Assembly: GCA_005804885.1 (NCBI GenBank)
Contig: SYOX01000083.1
Span: 30,457-94,456 of the forward strand
Direction of reading: 5' to 3'
Length of the DNA: 64,000 nt
From: Pseudomonadota bacterium
GTDB lineage: Bacteria; Myxococcota_A; Bradymonadia; Bradymonadales; GCA-2716585
Below the pieces are notes generated by a model, which saw only the letters and a list, made by a program, of their open reading frames with translations, was not told where the DNA came from and ran no database searches. The position numbers and the translations under genes were made by a program. How positions within the stretch are numbered: the stretch's first letter is position 1; each line of letters begins with the position of its first letter. This document shows positions 36,607-46,093 of the stretch, one piece after another.

Positions 36607-38589
36607 TCAAGGCGCGGGGACCTCGACCTGGAGCATCCGCTCGATCATCTCGGCGGGCAGGGGGCCGGACTTGTTGGGGTCGTCGTGGCCGACGAGCACC
36701 TCGGTGCCGTAGGCCTCGTTCATGATCCGATCCTGGGCCCAGGGGGTGCCCTGGCCGTCCTCCTCGATGAACTGCGTGGAGCCAAAGCCGAGGGTCTGCA
36801 TCAGCGCCTCCATGTTCTGGCCCGTGCCGGCGATCGGGTGGCAGACCTGACAGGCCATGAAGGGAGAGGTGCGCCGGACGGTGTGGGGCGGGAAGGCGCG
36901 CTGGCCATTGCCGGGGCTGCCGTCGGGGCCGACGCGGACGGCCTTGTCGATGATGGTGGAGCCGTCGGCCCCGATGGCGTTGAAGAACATCCGCTCGGCG
37001 GGCATCGAGGGGGAGACGCGGCCTTCGGTGTTGAGCATCAGGAGCAGGATGTCCGTCTCGGCCCAGCGGCGACCTCCGGTGACATTGCCGGGGGTTTCGG
37101 CGCCGTCGATGAGGCTGCGCTGGGTCTTGCTCATGTCGACGGTGACGTGGCAGCCGAAGCAGGTCGGGACCCAGGCGCTGTGGCAGGTGTAGCACTCGAG
37201 CTTGTCGAGGTGGGAGAAGCCCTGGCCGTCGCGCCCCATGGAGGCGTGCAGGAAGGAGCCGGGGGCGGCGTTGTCGATCAGGCGCTTGATCTGGCTGACC
37301 GGGTGGCGCTTGCCGGAGAGCTTGCCGCGCAGCCAGACATTGCCCTCGGTGTCACGCTCCAGGTGTGACAGGACGGTCCCGCGCCGGGTCGTGAAGGTCG
37401 CCTCGGCCTCGGCGCCGCCGTGGCAGTCCTCGCACTCGATCTCGACGGCGTTCTCCCCGTCGACGTAGAGGCGCCCGTCGCCGTGGACATCGCGGGGGGT
37501 GTGGCAGTCGATGCAGGCCAGCCCGGCCTCGAAGTGGACGTCCGGGGGGGTCTCGTCGAAGTCGTTGGTCGAGTCCTCGTCGGTGAGGTAGAAGCTGGCG
37601 TCGTGGCCGTGAAGCGACACCCCGAGCACCTCGGGGCTGGGGGGGTTGAAGCCCACCCCGCCGCTCTCGCGGTAGCCCTGATAGGAGGGGCCGATGCGCC
37701 CGCCCCGGTAGTGGCAATGGCCGCATTGCTCGACCGGGATCGCGCGGGTGAGCACGTGCTGGACGGGGTGCGGGGTGCGATCCTTGTCGATCGTCGGGTC
37801 CGCAGAGCGCGACAGCCCATCGTCGCTGTAGACCATGTGGCAGGCCGAGCAGCCGCTGGAGCGGAAGTCGCCGGGGAACTTGTTGTCGCCGAAGGACCAG
37901 GTGTGGCAGCGCATGCAGGCCTTGGTCAGGTAGAGGTCCTGGTAGGGGCCGATCTCCGTCGAGCCCGGCATGATCGTCGGCGCCTCCATCGCCTCAAGCG
38001 CCCCGACCGTCCCAGGCTCGGCCCCGGCCCGGAAGTCCGGGTCGCGCACGTCCTTGATCGCCTTGATCCCCGCCCCGCTCCGCTGCTCCCCCGCCCTGTA
38101 GCGCGCCACCCCCAGCTCCCCCGAGAAGGTCGCCATCTGGCTCGTCTTGACCACCTCCACGAGCTCCTGGTGGCAGCCCGACCCCTTGGAGGCGGGCGAC
38201 CCCGCACCGCAAGTCATCGCCGTGACTCGGTAATCTCCCGGGTTGATGAAGCGCAGGTAGTCGGCCGACACCTCGTCGAGCTCGCCCGTCGACAGGTTCT
38301 TGATGAAGGCCGGCGCCCCGGGCGCCGGCTTGACGTGCGCCTCGGACTGCTTGCGGGCGTCGGGATCTCCGCCGTGGCAGTCCTGACAGCTGAGTTCCTG
38401 CCCATCGACGAGCGGGTGCGCCCGCTCGATCCCCGCCTCCGACCCGTCCGGCTGGATCGGGCGGTGGCAGGCCAGGCACCCCGAGCGATCCACGAAGATC
38501 ACCCTGTCGACGACCTCCGTCCCACACCCTGACAGCGCCAGCACGGCAACAAGTAGAGACCACGACCCCGCGATAGGACGGCGCATCAC
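36607..38589 (-). CDS. Multihaem c-type cytochrome lipoprotein
   Basis: Lipobox ALSGC; ten CxxCH motifs (CLACH, CQDCH, CMRCH, CSACH, CGHCH, CIDCH, CEDCH, CYTCH, CFGCH, CQVCH) plus CX11CH. Confidence 0.92.
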   Translation of the reverse strand: MMRRPIAGSWSLLVAVLALSGCGTEVVDRVIFVDRSGCLACHRPIQPDGSEAGIERAHPLVDGQELSCQDCHGGDPDARKQSEAHVKPAPGAPAFIKNLSTGELDEVSADYLRFINPGDYRVTAMTCGAGSPASKGSGCHQELVEVVKTSQMATFSGELGVARYRAGEQRSGAGIKAIKDVRDPDFRAGAEPGTVGALEAMEAPTIMPGSTEIGPYQDLYLTKACMRCHTWSFGDNKFPGDFRSSGCSACHMVYSDDGLSRSADPTIDKDRTPHPVQHVLTRAIPVEQCGHCHYRGGRIGPSYQGYRESGGVGFNPPSPEVLGVSLHGHDASFYLTDEDSTNDFDETPPDVHFEAGLACIDCHTPRDVHGDGRLYVDGENAVEIECEDCHGGAEAEATFTTRRGTVLSHLERDTEGNVWLRGKLSGKRHPVSQIKRLIDNAAPGSFLHASMGRDGQGFSHLDKLECYTCHSAWVPTCFGCHVTVDMSKTQRSLIDGAETPGNVTGGRRWAETDILLLMLNTEGRVSPSMPAERMFFNAIGADGSTIIDKAVRVGPDGSPGNGQRAFPPHTVRRTSPFMACQVCHPIAGTGQNMEALMQTLGFGSTQFIEEDGQGTPWAQDRIMNEAYGTEVLVGHDDPNKSGPLPAEMIERMLQVEVPAP

Positions 38590-39095
38590 CCCTCCACCAC
38601 CACGACCGGCAGGATCACCTCGATGGACTCCCCGCCCGCCGAGAACTGCGCCTTGAGTTCCAGCTCATCCCCGTAGAGCTCCGCCAGATCCTCCTCGCTC
38701 AAGGGCACCGGGATCGGGATGTCATAGGCCTCCAGAAATCCCTCGGGGCTGCGCGTCAACCTGATGCCATAGCGGATCGCCCCCACCTCGCCCAGCGAAG
38801 CCCTGATCATCCCGTCCGGCGCAAGGCCCGTCACCCGGATCGACAGGTGCACCCAGGTGCCGCCCTGGAAGCCATGAATGACCGCCACCTCGTCGCGCTC
38901 GACCAGCGGCCTGAAGAGCTGCTCCTCATACACCCCCAGCGTCATCCCAAGCTCGTCCGTAACAGGCTCGTCCTCGTCTTCTTCGAACTCCACGGGCCGA
39001 TCCCGGTAGATGTCGTTGTAGACGATCTCCCCGCAACCAGATACCAGCGCCGCCCCCGTCAACCCGATCAGCCAGAGCGCCATCGACTTGTTCAT
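38586..39095 (-). CDS. Hypothetical lipoprotein, coupled to the multihaem cytochrome
   Basis: MNKSMALWLIGLTGAALVSGC lipobox; stop overlaps the cytochrome start by 4 bp. Confidence 0.75.
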   Translation of the reverse strand: MNKSMALWLIGLTGAALVSGCGEIVYNDIYRDRPVEFEEDEDEPVTDELGMTLGVYEEQLFRPLVERDEVAVIHGFQGGTWVHLSIRVTGLAPDGMIRASLGEVGAIRYGIRLTRSPEGFLEAYDIPIPVPLSEEDLAELYGDELELKAQFSAGGESIEVILPVVVVEG

Positions 39096-39291
39096 CCGCT
39101 CCCTCCTCAAGCCCACCACGAAAATCTGAGCCCCACGCCGCAAATCGTCCACAACACCCGCGCCCTCGCCCTCGCCACGCCCTCGACCCCTGCCCCTCGG
39201 CGCCGCGATCACCACCCCGCGACAGGCCGACGACGCGCCGTCCGAGGGTGAACCTCCCTCGGCTTCTGCAAGCCGCAGACCAACACTCGCG

Positions 39292-41862
39292 TCAGAGCCC
39301 CTCAAGATCAAGGATCGACGACAGATCCAGCATCCCGCGCCCGCCCGTGGCGTGGCGCGCCCGCAACCCGTGCCCCTTGGGCACCTTGACCCGGAGCAGC
39401 CGAAGCCCCGCCGACGCCCTCACCTCCCTGGTCCTCCCCCGCGACACCGTGACGCCAAAGCCCCAGAGCAGCTCCACCACCGTCGTCTTGGCCGACGGGC
39501 CATAGCCCCCGCCGCCGTCAAAGCGCACCTCCAGCCCCTCCATCGGCAGACCATGCGCCTCGCAGAAGGCCCACGCGCGCTCGATCACCTCCAAAAATAC
39601 CGGCAGCAGCTCCAACTTGAGCTTGCGATCGCGCGACCCCTTCTCCGCCTCCCTCAACATCGACTTGAAGCGCGCGACGCCGGCCGGCGCGGTCAGCGCG
39701 TGGATCGGCAGCCACGGTAACCATTTATCATGCGCGCCATCCCCCGCAAGCCCCTTCAGCTCCCCCCCCCAGCCGACCGGCGCCACCCGGATCGCCGCCG
39801 GCCACCGCCCCAGCACCGGCTCCCTGGCGTAGTCCAGCGCCAGCGAGAGCGCGCCGACCGCCTCGAAGCGCTCCAGCAGGTTGCACAGCCGCACCCACCC
39901 CGCCTCACCGGGCGCGTCGTGGACCAGCCCCCGCAGCTCCGACAAGCCCGCGCTCAACGACAGCGCCTCCTCGAACACATAGGCCCCCGAGCCCACCGCG
40001 ACCTCCACCTCCACCCGCGGATCACACGCCGCCCTGGCTCGCTCCAGCGCCTCCCGGACCCGCTCGGAGCGCTCCGCCTCCAGCGCCGCCCTCAGCGCCC
40101 CCAGCGCGCTCGCGTCGCCGACCTGCGACAAGCCCTCGGCCGCCGCGCGGCGCGTGTCCGCCCTGGCGCTGCCCAGCAGCTCGATCAGCGCCTCGCGCGA
40201 CGCGCCGCCCATCGCCACGAAGCCCCTCACCCCCTGCTCCCGGATGGCCTCGGAGCTGTCCTCGATCGCCACACGGTGCATCTGCGCCGTCGCCACCCCC
40301 GGCGACTCAAGCGCCCACCCGTAAGCCGCCCCTCGCCAGGCCTCCGCTCGCCCCTCCAGCGCCTCCAGGATCGCCCTCCTGAGCCGCGTGCCGAAGATCG
40401 GACAGAAGCGCGCCATGTACTGCTCCCGCGTCAGATCCGCGAATCGCTCCACCCCCTTGAGCGCCGCCCAGGCCGCCACCGGCGCCTCAAGGTTGGCCTC
40501 CAGCGCTTCGCGCCACAGCTCTCTGCGTCGCTCCTCGTTCCAACTCCGAGAGTTGAGCCAGCCGATCACGAACACCAGCCCGCCCATCGGGTCCGTCCTC
40601 AAATAGACTCCAAAATCACCGCGCCTGCACAGGTGGTCCAGCGTCCTGGGCGACTCGACCAGACGGGGCGGAGCGGACAGCAGCAGGTCGTATTCCCTCC
40701 TGAGGCTTCCGGCGGCGATCTCCAGCTGCGACTCCAGCCGATGCCGGACCTCAGGCGAGGGCTCGACCTCCAGCGCCTCCCGGGCGACCGACGCCGCCCT
40801 CGGGTCCGGCTGCCAGCGCGCCAGCACCGCCGCCGCGCCCATTCGCGTCGACACCCGCCGCTCCGACAGCGCCCCCTTGACCCCCTCAAGGCCACCCTCC
40901 GGCCCCACCACCGCCAGCGCCTCCACCGCCCTCAAGGACACCGACGCCTGACGATCGCCCAGCAACCCCACCAGCACCCCCACCGACGTCTCGTCCGCCA
41001 ACGACAGGAGCGCCCCCAGCATCGCCTCCTTGCCCAGCCCGGGATCGCCCGCCAGCGCCGCGTTCAAGTGCGGCAGGATCGGCGCCCCGAAGGCCGCCAG
41101 CGTGCCCGAGATGATCTCTTGACCCATGTCTTGCAGGTTATCAACTTTCGCCGATTCAATCGCCATGCGCATGACCGGCTCGCTCAGGCACACCCGCAGC
41201 GCCGCCCAGGGGACCCGCCGGTGCCCCAGCAGGAGCGCCTCGCGCCGCCCCTCGTCCAGCGCCAGGAGCACCCGATGGAGCACCTCGGACTCCGGGTCCC
41301 TCGACAGCTCCTCCCTCAAGAAGGGATCCAGCCGTGGCGGCCACGCCTCCCGCCCGATGAGCGCGTCGAGCACCAGGATCACCCCCTCCCGGCGCCACCC
41401 CGCGCTGCCATCCTGCGCGCCCTCCGCCACGCGCAGCGCCACACCCAACGCCCCCGGCTTCAGCTCGCCCAGCGCCGCGGCGGCCTGCTTCACGACCCTC
41501 CGCGACCTCCAGCTCGCCACCCTCCCCCAACCCTCCACCAGCCCGCCCCTGAGCGCCCCGCCGCGCCGATCGGGCAACCTCGACAGCAGCGCCGCGATCT
41601 CCGCCGCGCACTCCAGCAGCACCTCCGACGTGTCCCGCGCAAAGAAGAGCCCCAACACCCCGTCCAGGCGCGCCGGGAAGCCCTCCCCCGTCACCTCCAG
41701 GAGCCGCACCGCCACCGCGCTCATCCCCGCGCGGCCCTCGCCGCTGGCGCCGCTCAGCGCCCTCGTCAGCGCCTCGACGTCGCCCCCGCCGCCTCGCTGC
41801 AGGACGCGGCGGCAGTCGCGGTTCGCATGAAACAGCAGCTGCTCGTACAGCCTTGAGCTCAT
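39292..41862 (-). CDS. HEAT-repeat protein
   Basis: Helical repeats, e.g. LLGDRQASVSLRAVEALAVVGPEGGLEGVKGALSERRVSTRMGAAAVLARW and RADTRRAAAEGLSQVGDASALGALRAAL. Confidence 0.75.
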   Translation of the reverse strand: MSSRLYEQLLFHANRDCRRVLQRGGGGDVEALTRALSGASGEGRAGMSAVAVRLLEVTGEGFPARLDGVLGLFFARDTSEVLLECAAEIAALLSRLPDRRGGALRGGLVEGWGRVASWRSRRVVKQAAAALGELKPGALGVALRVAEGAQDGSAGWRREGVILVLDALIGREAWPPRLDPFLREELSRDPESEVLHRVLLALDEGRREALLLGHRRVPWAALRVCLSEPVMRMAIESAKVDNLQDMGQEIISGTLAAFGAPILPHLNAALAGDPGLGKEAMLGALLSLADETSVGVLVGLLGDRQASVSLRAVEALAVVGPEGGLEGVKGALSERRVSTRMGAAAVLARWQPDPRAASVAREALEVEPSPEVRHRLESQLEIAAGSLRREYDLLLSAPPRLVESPRTLDHLCRRGDFGVYLRTDPMGGLVFVIGWLNSRSWNEERRRELWREALEANLEAPVAAWAALKGVERFADLTREQYMARFCPIFGTRLRRAILEALEGRAEAWRGAAYGWALESPGVATAQMHRVAIEDSSEAIREQGVRGFVAMGGASREALIELLGSARADTRRAAAEGLSQVGDASALGALRAALEAERSERVREALERARAACDPRVEVEVAVGSGAYVFEEALSLSAGLSELRGLVHDAPGEAGWVRLCNLLERFEAVGALSLALDYAREPVLGRWPAAIRVAPVGWGGELKGLAGDGAHDKWLPWLPIHALTAPAGVARFKSMLREAEKGSRDRKLKLELLPVFLEVIERAWAFCEAHGLPMEGLEVRFDGGGGYGPSAKTTVVELLWGFGVTVSRGRTREVRASAGLRLLRVKVPKGHGLRARHATGGRGMLDLSSILDLEGL

Positions 41863-43316
41863 CGCCTGTCACCCCCGTCGCGAGGGGGCAGCGCCCTGGT
41901 GACGCTCTGGATGCGCGACCAGAACTCCGGCGCAGCCGCCTCCCCCTGCCCCTCTCGCCGGTTGCGCGCGAGATAACCCTGCAATGTTCTTCGGATTTTT
42001 CGCGCCACGCCCTTGCCGAGGACGACCCGCTCCAAGGTCCGGTTGTCCTCCGCCAGCGCCTCCTTGATCGCCCAGGCCCCCCGCGAGGTCACGCCGTTCT
42101 GGTGCACATCCAGCGCCCTGAGCGACCTGTCGCGGCGCAACCACCCCGCGATCGCCTCCGCGCCGACGTCCCCGATCCGATTGGGCTGTCCCCCCAGCGC
42201 CCGGGTCGACGGCGCGCAGCCCAGATCCAGCGACCCCAGCGACCCCCGATCCCCCATCGCCGCCACGAAGCGCGCAGCCCCCTGCGGCCCCACCCCATTG
42301 CTCGCCAGCGACAGCACCCGCAGCGTCCCACACCCACCCGCCGCCTCGCCGAGGATCGCGGCGCCCTCGTCGCCCAGCCCGTTGACGCTCAACGTGAGCG
42401 TCTCAAGGCGCCGCGTGCGCCGCAACAGCGAGGCCAGCGCCCGAGCGCTCTGGACCCCCGCCCCATTGCCGCCCAGGAACAGGTGCTTGATCGCGTCGTC
42501 GGCCCCGAGCGCCTCGACCACCTCGCATACGCCCTCATCCCCAAGCCCCGTGTTGACCAGATCCAGCGCCTCCAGGCGGTGACGCCCGCCCGCCAGCATC
42601 CCGGCGACATGCCGTGCGCCCTCCACGCCCAGCGGGTTGCGCTTGAGCCAGAGCCCCCTGGCCCGCGACGAGCGCCCCACCGCCCCGACCAACGCCTCGA
42701 CGCCCTCAGGGCCGATCCCGTTGCAGCCAAGGTAGATCGTCCGGAGGCTGTCCTGCCTGTCGACGAACTCCGCCAGCGCCGCCGCACCCTCATCCCCTAT
42801 CCCGTCCGTCCCCAGCAACAGATCCTGGATCTCCCCCCTCCCCTCCAGCGCCCCAAGCAATGCCTTGACCCCAAGCGGCCCTATGGACTGCTTGCACAGG
42901 TCCAGCCGCCCGTCCGACAGCGCCGTCCCTCGCCCAAATGTCACCGATTTCGTTGATATCTCTGATTTTTTTGCCACTGACGACGGCGTTGATCGTGCCG
43001 ACGGCGTTGTCGATCCAGGCCGACGGCGGCTCGGCGTCGATCCCGCCGAAGGCGTCGATCCTGCCGACGGTGTCTCCGACGGCGTCTCCGAAGGCGTCGC
43101 TCCCGCCGAAGGCGTCGATCTGGCCGACGCCGTCGCCGACGGCGTCGATCCTGCCGACGGCGTCTCCGATGGCGTCTCCGACAGCGTCTCTGGCCAGACC
43201 AGCGGTCCCACCGAGAGCCAATTGAGCAGCTCGGAGAGCTCCAGGATGTCGCAAGCCTCCATGGCCTCGACGTGAACCAGCGGACACCTCGGATCGGGCG
43301 CGTCAGCCACGGCCAC
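41859..43316 (-). CDS. Ribonuclease-inhibitor-like LRR protein with TPSE/TPSA repeat linker
   Basis: Repeats LRTIYLGCNGIGPEGVEALVGAV, LEALDLVNTGLGDEGVCEVVEAL, LETLTLSVNGLGDEGAAILGEAA; N-terminal SETPSETPSAGSTPSA repeats. Confidence 0.8.
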   Translation of the reverse strand: MAVADAPDPRCPLVHVEAMEACDILELSELLNWLSVGPLVWPETLSETPSETPSAGSTPSATASARSTPSAGATPSETPSETPSAGSTPSAGSTPSRRRPGSTTPSARSTPSSVAKKSEISTKSVTFGRGTALSDGRLDLCKQSIGPLGVKALLGALEGRGEIQDLLLGTDGIGDEGAAALAEFVDRQDSLRTIYLGCNGIGPEGVEALVGAVGRSSRARGLWLKRNPLGVEGARHVAGMLAGGRHRLEALDLVNTGLGDEGVCEVVEALGADDAIKHLFLGGNGAGVQSARALASLLRRTRRLETLTLSVNGLGDEGAAILGEAAGGCGTLRVLSLASNGVGPQGAARFVAAMGDRGSLGSLDLGCAPSTRALGGQPNRIGDVGAEAIAGWLRRDRSLRALDVHQNGVTSRGAWAIKEALAEDNRTLERVVLGKGVARKIRRTLQGYLARNRREGQGEAAAPEFWSRIQSVTRALPPRDGGDRR

Positions 43317-43325
43317 CTCCTCCTG

Positions 43326-44927
43326 CTACCAGGGCGCGGGGCGATAGTCCTTGAGGAAGACCCCCCAGGCCGGCTCGCCGCGCGCCGCCCTCACGACCGG
43401 ATCGTAGACCCGCGCCGCGCCGTCGATCACGTCCAGCGGCGGGATGAAGCCGCGCTGCCGCGCTCTGGCTCGCCCGGCCATCGGCTTCTCGTCCGTGATC
43501 CAGCCCGTGTCCACGCTGCACATGTAGATCCCCTCCCTGGACAGCGACGCCGCGCTGGTGCGGGTCAACATGTTCAACGCCGCCTTGGCCATGTTCGTGT
43601 GCGGGTGATCCGAGGTCTTGTTCGCGCAGCCGAACTGCCCCTCGACCGCCGAGACGTTCACCATCACGCGGGCCTCGAAGGGCGAGCGCGCCATCGACGC
43701 CCGCAACACGCTGCACAACACGAAGGGCGCCATCGAACCGACGATCTGCGCCTCGACCATCTCCACGGGGCTGACCTCCGAGAGCTGCAACACCCAGCTG
43801 TTGACCGCCCTCCGATCCACCGGGACCCCCTCCTCGTCCAGCTCCGCGCAAAGATCCGCCCCCCCCGGCAGCTCACCCCGCGACCGCCCGCCCAGCTCAC
43901 CCGACGACCGCCCGCCCGCCTCGCCCGGCGCCGCCGAGCACGCCCCTGAGATCCCCGGCGCGGCGCCCGTCAGGATCGCCCCCGGCGTGGCCTCCAGGGC
44001 GGCCACCCCCGACGGGATCGCCCCCCGCAGGACCCCGGCGAGCGCCGAGGGCTCGAACTCCGCCGCCAGCGGCGCCGCGGGCCAGGGCGCCAGCAGCGCC
44101 GCCTCCGATGGCCCAAGCGCGTCGGCCTCGGCCCGATACAGCGCCGCGCTCCAGGACGCAGGGCGGCGCACGGTCTGCGCGGCGTTGTTGATCAGGATGT
44201 CCAGCGGCGCCTCGGCCAGCCTCGCCTCGGCGAAGGCCACCACGGACGGCAGGTGCTTGAGATCCAGGCCGTGGATCTGGAGCCGGTCGCGCCACGCGTC
44301 CGCGTCGGCCACCTGGGCGAAGCGCCGCGCCGCGTCTCTGGGGAAGCGGGTCGTGACCTGCACGTGCGCCCCGTCACGCAGCAGCTTGAGCGCCAACCGG
44401 AAGCCGATCTTGATCCGACCGCCCGTCACCAGCGCGCGCCGGCCCTCCAGCCCCGCCCGCTGCCCCCGCATGGCCAGGTTGAAGTCCCCGCAAGCTGCGC
44501 ACATCCCGTGGTAGAAGGCGTGGATTGATCGATAAGGCGCCTTGCACACATAGCACCGCCGCTGGTTGTGGAGCCCCCCCAGCGTCCGGCCTGCCTCGGC
44601 GCCTGAAGCCTCGGGCTCGGCTCGATCTTCGCGCGCGGTCACCGCCTGCTCGACCAGCGCACGATCGCGCTGGACCGCCGCGCGACGTCGAGCGAGGCGG
44701 CGCTTCTTCTTCGCGCCCTTGATCAGGTGGGCGGCGGCGCGCTCGACGGCGAGGTAGTCGGGGTCGAGGGGATCGAGGCCGCGGAGGGCGTCAAGGACCT
44801 GGAGGCAACCTTGGAGCTGCGCCGCCGTCGGGCGCGACCCCACCGTGATGCGCCCCTCGTCCGCGCTGGCGGAGGCCAACGCGGCGGACTGAAGAGCATC
44901 AGCGGGCTTTGGCGGCTCGTTGGACAT
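43326..44927 (-). CDS. Short-chain dehydrogenase/reductase with N-terminal zinc-ribbon-like module
   Basis: CYVCKAPYRSIHAFYHGMCAACGDFN upstream of RRALVTGGRIKIGFRLALKLLRDGAHVQVTTRFP ... LDILINNAAQTVRRP. Confidence 0.8.
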   Translation of the reverse strand: MSNEPPKPADALQSAALASASADEGRITVGSRPTAAQLQGCLQVLDALRGLDPLDPDYLAVERAAAHLIKGAKKKRRLARRRAAVQRDRALVEQAVTAREDRAEPEASGAEAGRTLGGLHNQRRCYVCKAPYRSIHAFYHGMCAACGDFNLAMRGQRAGLEGRRALVTGGRIKIGFRLALKLLRDGAHVQVTTRFPRDAARRFAQVADADAWRDRLQIHGLDLKHLPSVVAFAEARLAEAPLDILINNAAQTVRRPASWSAALYRAEADALGPSEAALLAPWPAAPLAAEFEPSALAGVLRGAIPSGVAALEATPGAILTGAAPGISGACSAAPGEAGGRSSGELGGRSRGELPGGADLCAELDEEGVPVDRRAVNSWVLQLSEVSPVEMVEAQIVGSMAPFVLCSVLRASMARSPFEARVMVNVSAVEGQFGCANKTSDHPHTNMAKAALNMLTRTSAASLSREGIYMCSVDTGWITDEKPMAGRARARQRGFIPPLDVIDGAARVYDPVVRAARGEPAWGVFLKDYRPAPW

Positions 44928-44945
44928 GGCCGTCCGTGGTTCATT

Positions 44946-45018
44946 GGGGGCGGCCGGATTCGAACCGGCGTCCTCCGACCTGGCAAATCGGCGCGTCATC
45001 CCCTGCGCTACAACCCCC
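44946..45018 (-). tRNA. Non-canonical tRNA, anticodon GCC (Gly-like)
   Basis: GGGGGTT GTAGCGCAGGGGATGACGCG CCGAT TTGCCAG GTCGG AGGAC GCCGG TTCGAAT CCGGC CGCCCCC A; atypical D-arm. Confidence 0.6.
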
Positions 45019-45105
45019 ACACATCCAGCGCCACCCCCCAGAGGGCGGAGCTGGCCGGGCGAACCCGATGACATCGGGAGCCCACCCCGGATGAGCCTCG
45101 GGATG

Positions 45106-45178
45106 CAAGGCGGGCCGGATTCGAACCGGCATCCTCCAGAGTTGGAGTCTGGCGCGACAACCCTTGCGCTACCGCCCT
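45106..45178 (-). tRNA. tRNA with anticodon CCA (Trp-like), atypical D-arm
   Basis: AGGGCGG TAGCGCAAGGGTTGTCGCG CCAGA CTCCAAC TCTGG AGGAT GCCGG TTCGAAT CCGGC CCGCCTT G. Confidence 0.65.
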
Positions 45179-45211
45179 GCAACCCCAATCTCTATCACCT
45201 GAGCGCCCCCG

Positions 45212-46087
45212 ATGACCAGCGGCACCGGCCAGGGAGATTCGATGGATCTCGACCTCCTCGACAAGCGCGTCGTCCTCGACGGCCAGTTCACCTTGATCCC
45301 GCGCCGACAGCTCCGCACGCGCCTGCGCGGCTGCGGCGCGCGGGTCCCGCGATCGTCCCGCGCCATCCTCCGGCTCATCCAGCGCGACAGGGTCGACGCC
45401 CTCATCATCGGCAACAACCCCTTGCTGATCAAGCACATAAGAGGCCCCGTCCAGGTCTGGGATGAGGTCAGCGCCGCGACCGCCGTCGGCCTCCTCGACG
45501 ATCCCAGCGTGCGCCTGACGCGCCTGCGCGACCTGCTCCACCAGCCCCCCGCCCCCCAGGTCTGGAGCCAGGTCTGCACCTGCCTTGAGTTCTGGCCCGA
45601 GGACGAGGCCCTGGATCTGGGCCTCGACTACGCAGAACACCACCTGAGAGGCTGGCCCGACGCGCTTCGAGAGGCCCCGCGGCGCTGGTTTGAGCGGGTC
45701 TGCTCGGGCGGCCGCGAGCCTCGCCTGGCGCTGGCGCGCGCGGCGCGCTTCACCGGCCCTGGCGTGAACCCTGTCCTGATGCGAGGCATCGTGAGCGCCC
45801 ACGACGCCTCGAACCTCACCCAGCTCGCCTTTGACCGCTGCGCGCTGACCCAGCCCGCTCTGGTCGCCCTCGGCAAACACATGGCGCTGCCGAAGCTGAC
45901 CAGGCTGGAGATCACCAACCAGCCCTTCGACCACCATCGGGAGGCCGCGCTGGCCGAGGCCCCCGCGCTCGCTCGCCTGCGCACGCTGACCTTGCCGGTC
46001 TACTACCCCCTCAACAACACCCTCCCCTGCGACACCTCCTCCAACCTCAAGGGGGCGTCCATCCAGCGCCGGCCCTGGACGCGCTGA
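45212..46087 (+). CDS. BRCT-like/LRR protein (short relative of the 29.6-31.4 kb gene)
   Basis: VVLDGQFTLIPRRQLRTRLRGCGARVPRSSRAILRLI ... DALIIGNNPLLIKHI ... LTQLAFDRCALTQPALVALGKHMALPKLTRLEIT. Confidence 0.55.
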   Translation: MTSGTGQGDSMDLDLLDKRVVLDGQFTLIPRRQLRTRLRGCGARVPRSSRAILRLIQRDRVDALIIGNNPLLIKHIRGPVQVWDEVSAATAVGLLDDPSVRLTRLRDLLHQPPAPQVWSQVCTCLEFWPEDEALDLGLDYAEHHLRGWPDALREAPRRWFERVCSGGREPRLALARAARFTGPGVNPVLMRGIVSAHDASNLTQLAFDRCALTQPALVALGKHMALPKLTRLEITNQPFDHHREAALAEAPALARLRTLTLPVYYPLNNTLPCDTSSNLKGASIQRRPWTR

Positions 46088-46093
46088 GCGCGC

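Noticed and set aside
39730-41856. 708-aa plus-strand ORF opposite the HEAT-repeat gene
   Set aside because: Arg/Pro/His-rich shadow ORF; HEAT pattern is on the minus strand.
42980-43195. CRISPR-like array
   Set aside because: Repeats are short, degenerate, in coding frame and without unique spacers; they encode a TPSE/TPSA linker.
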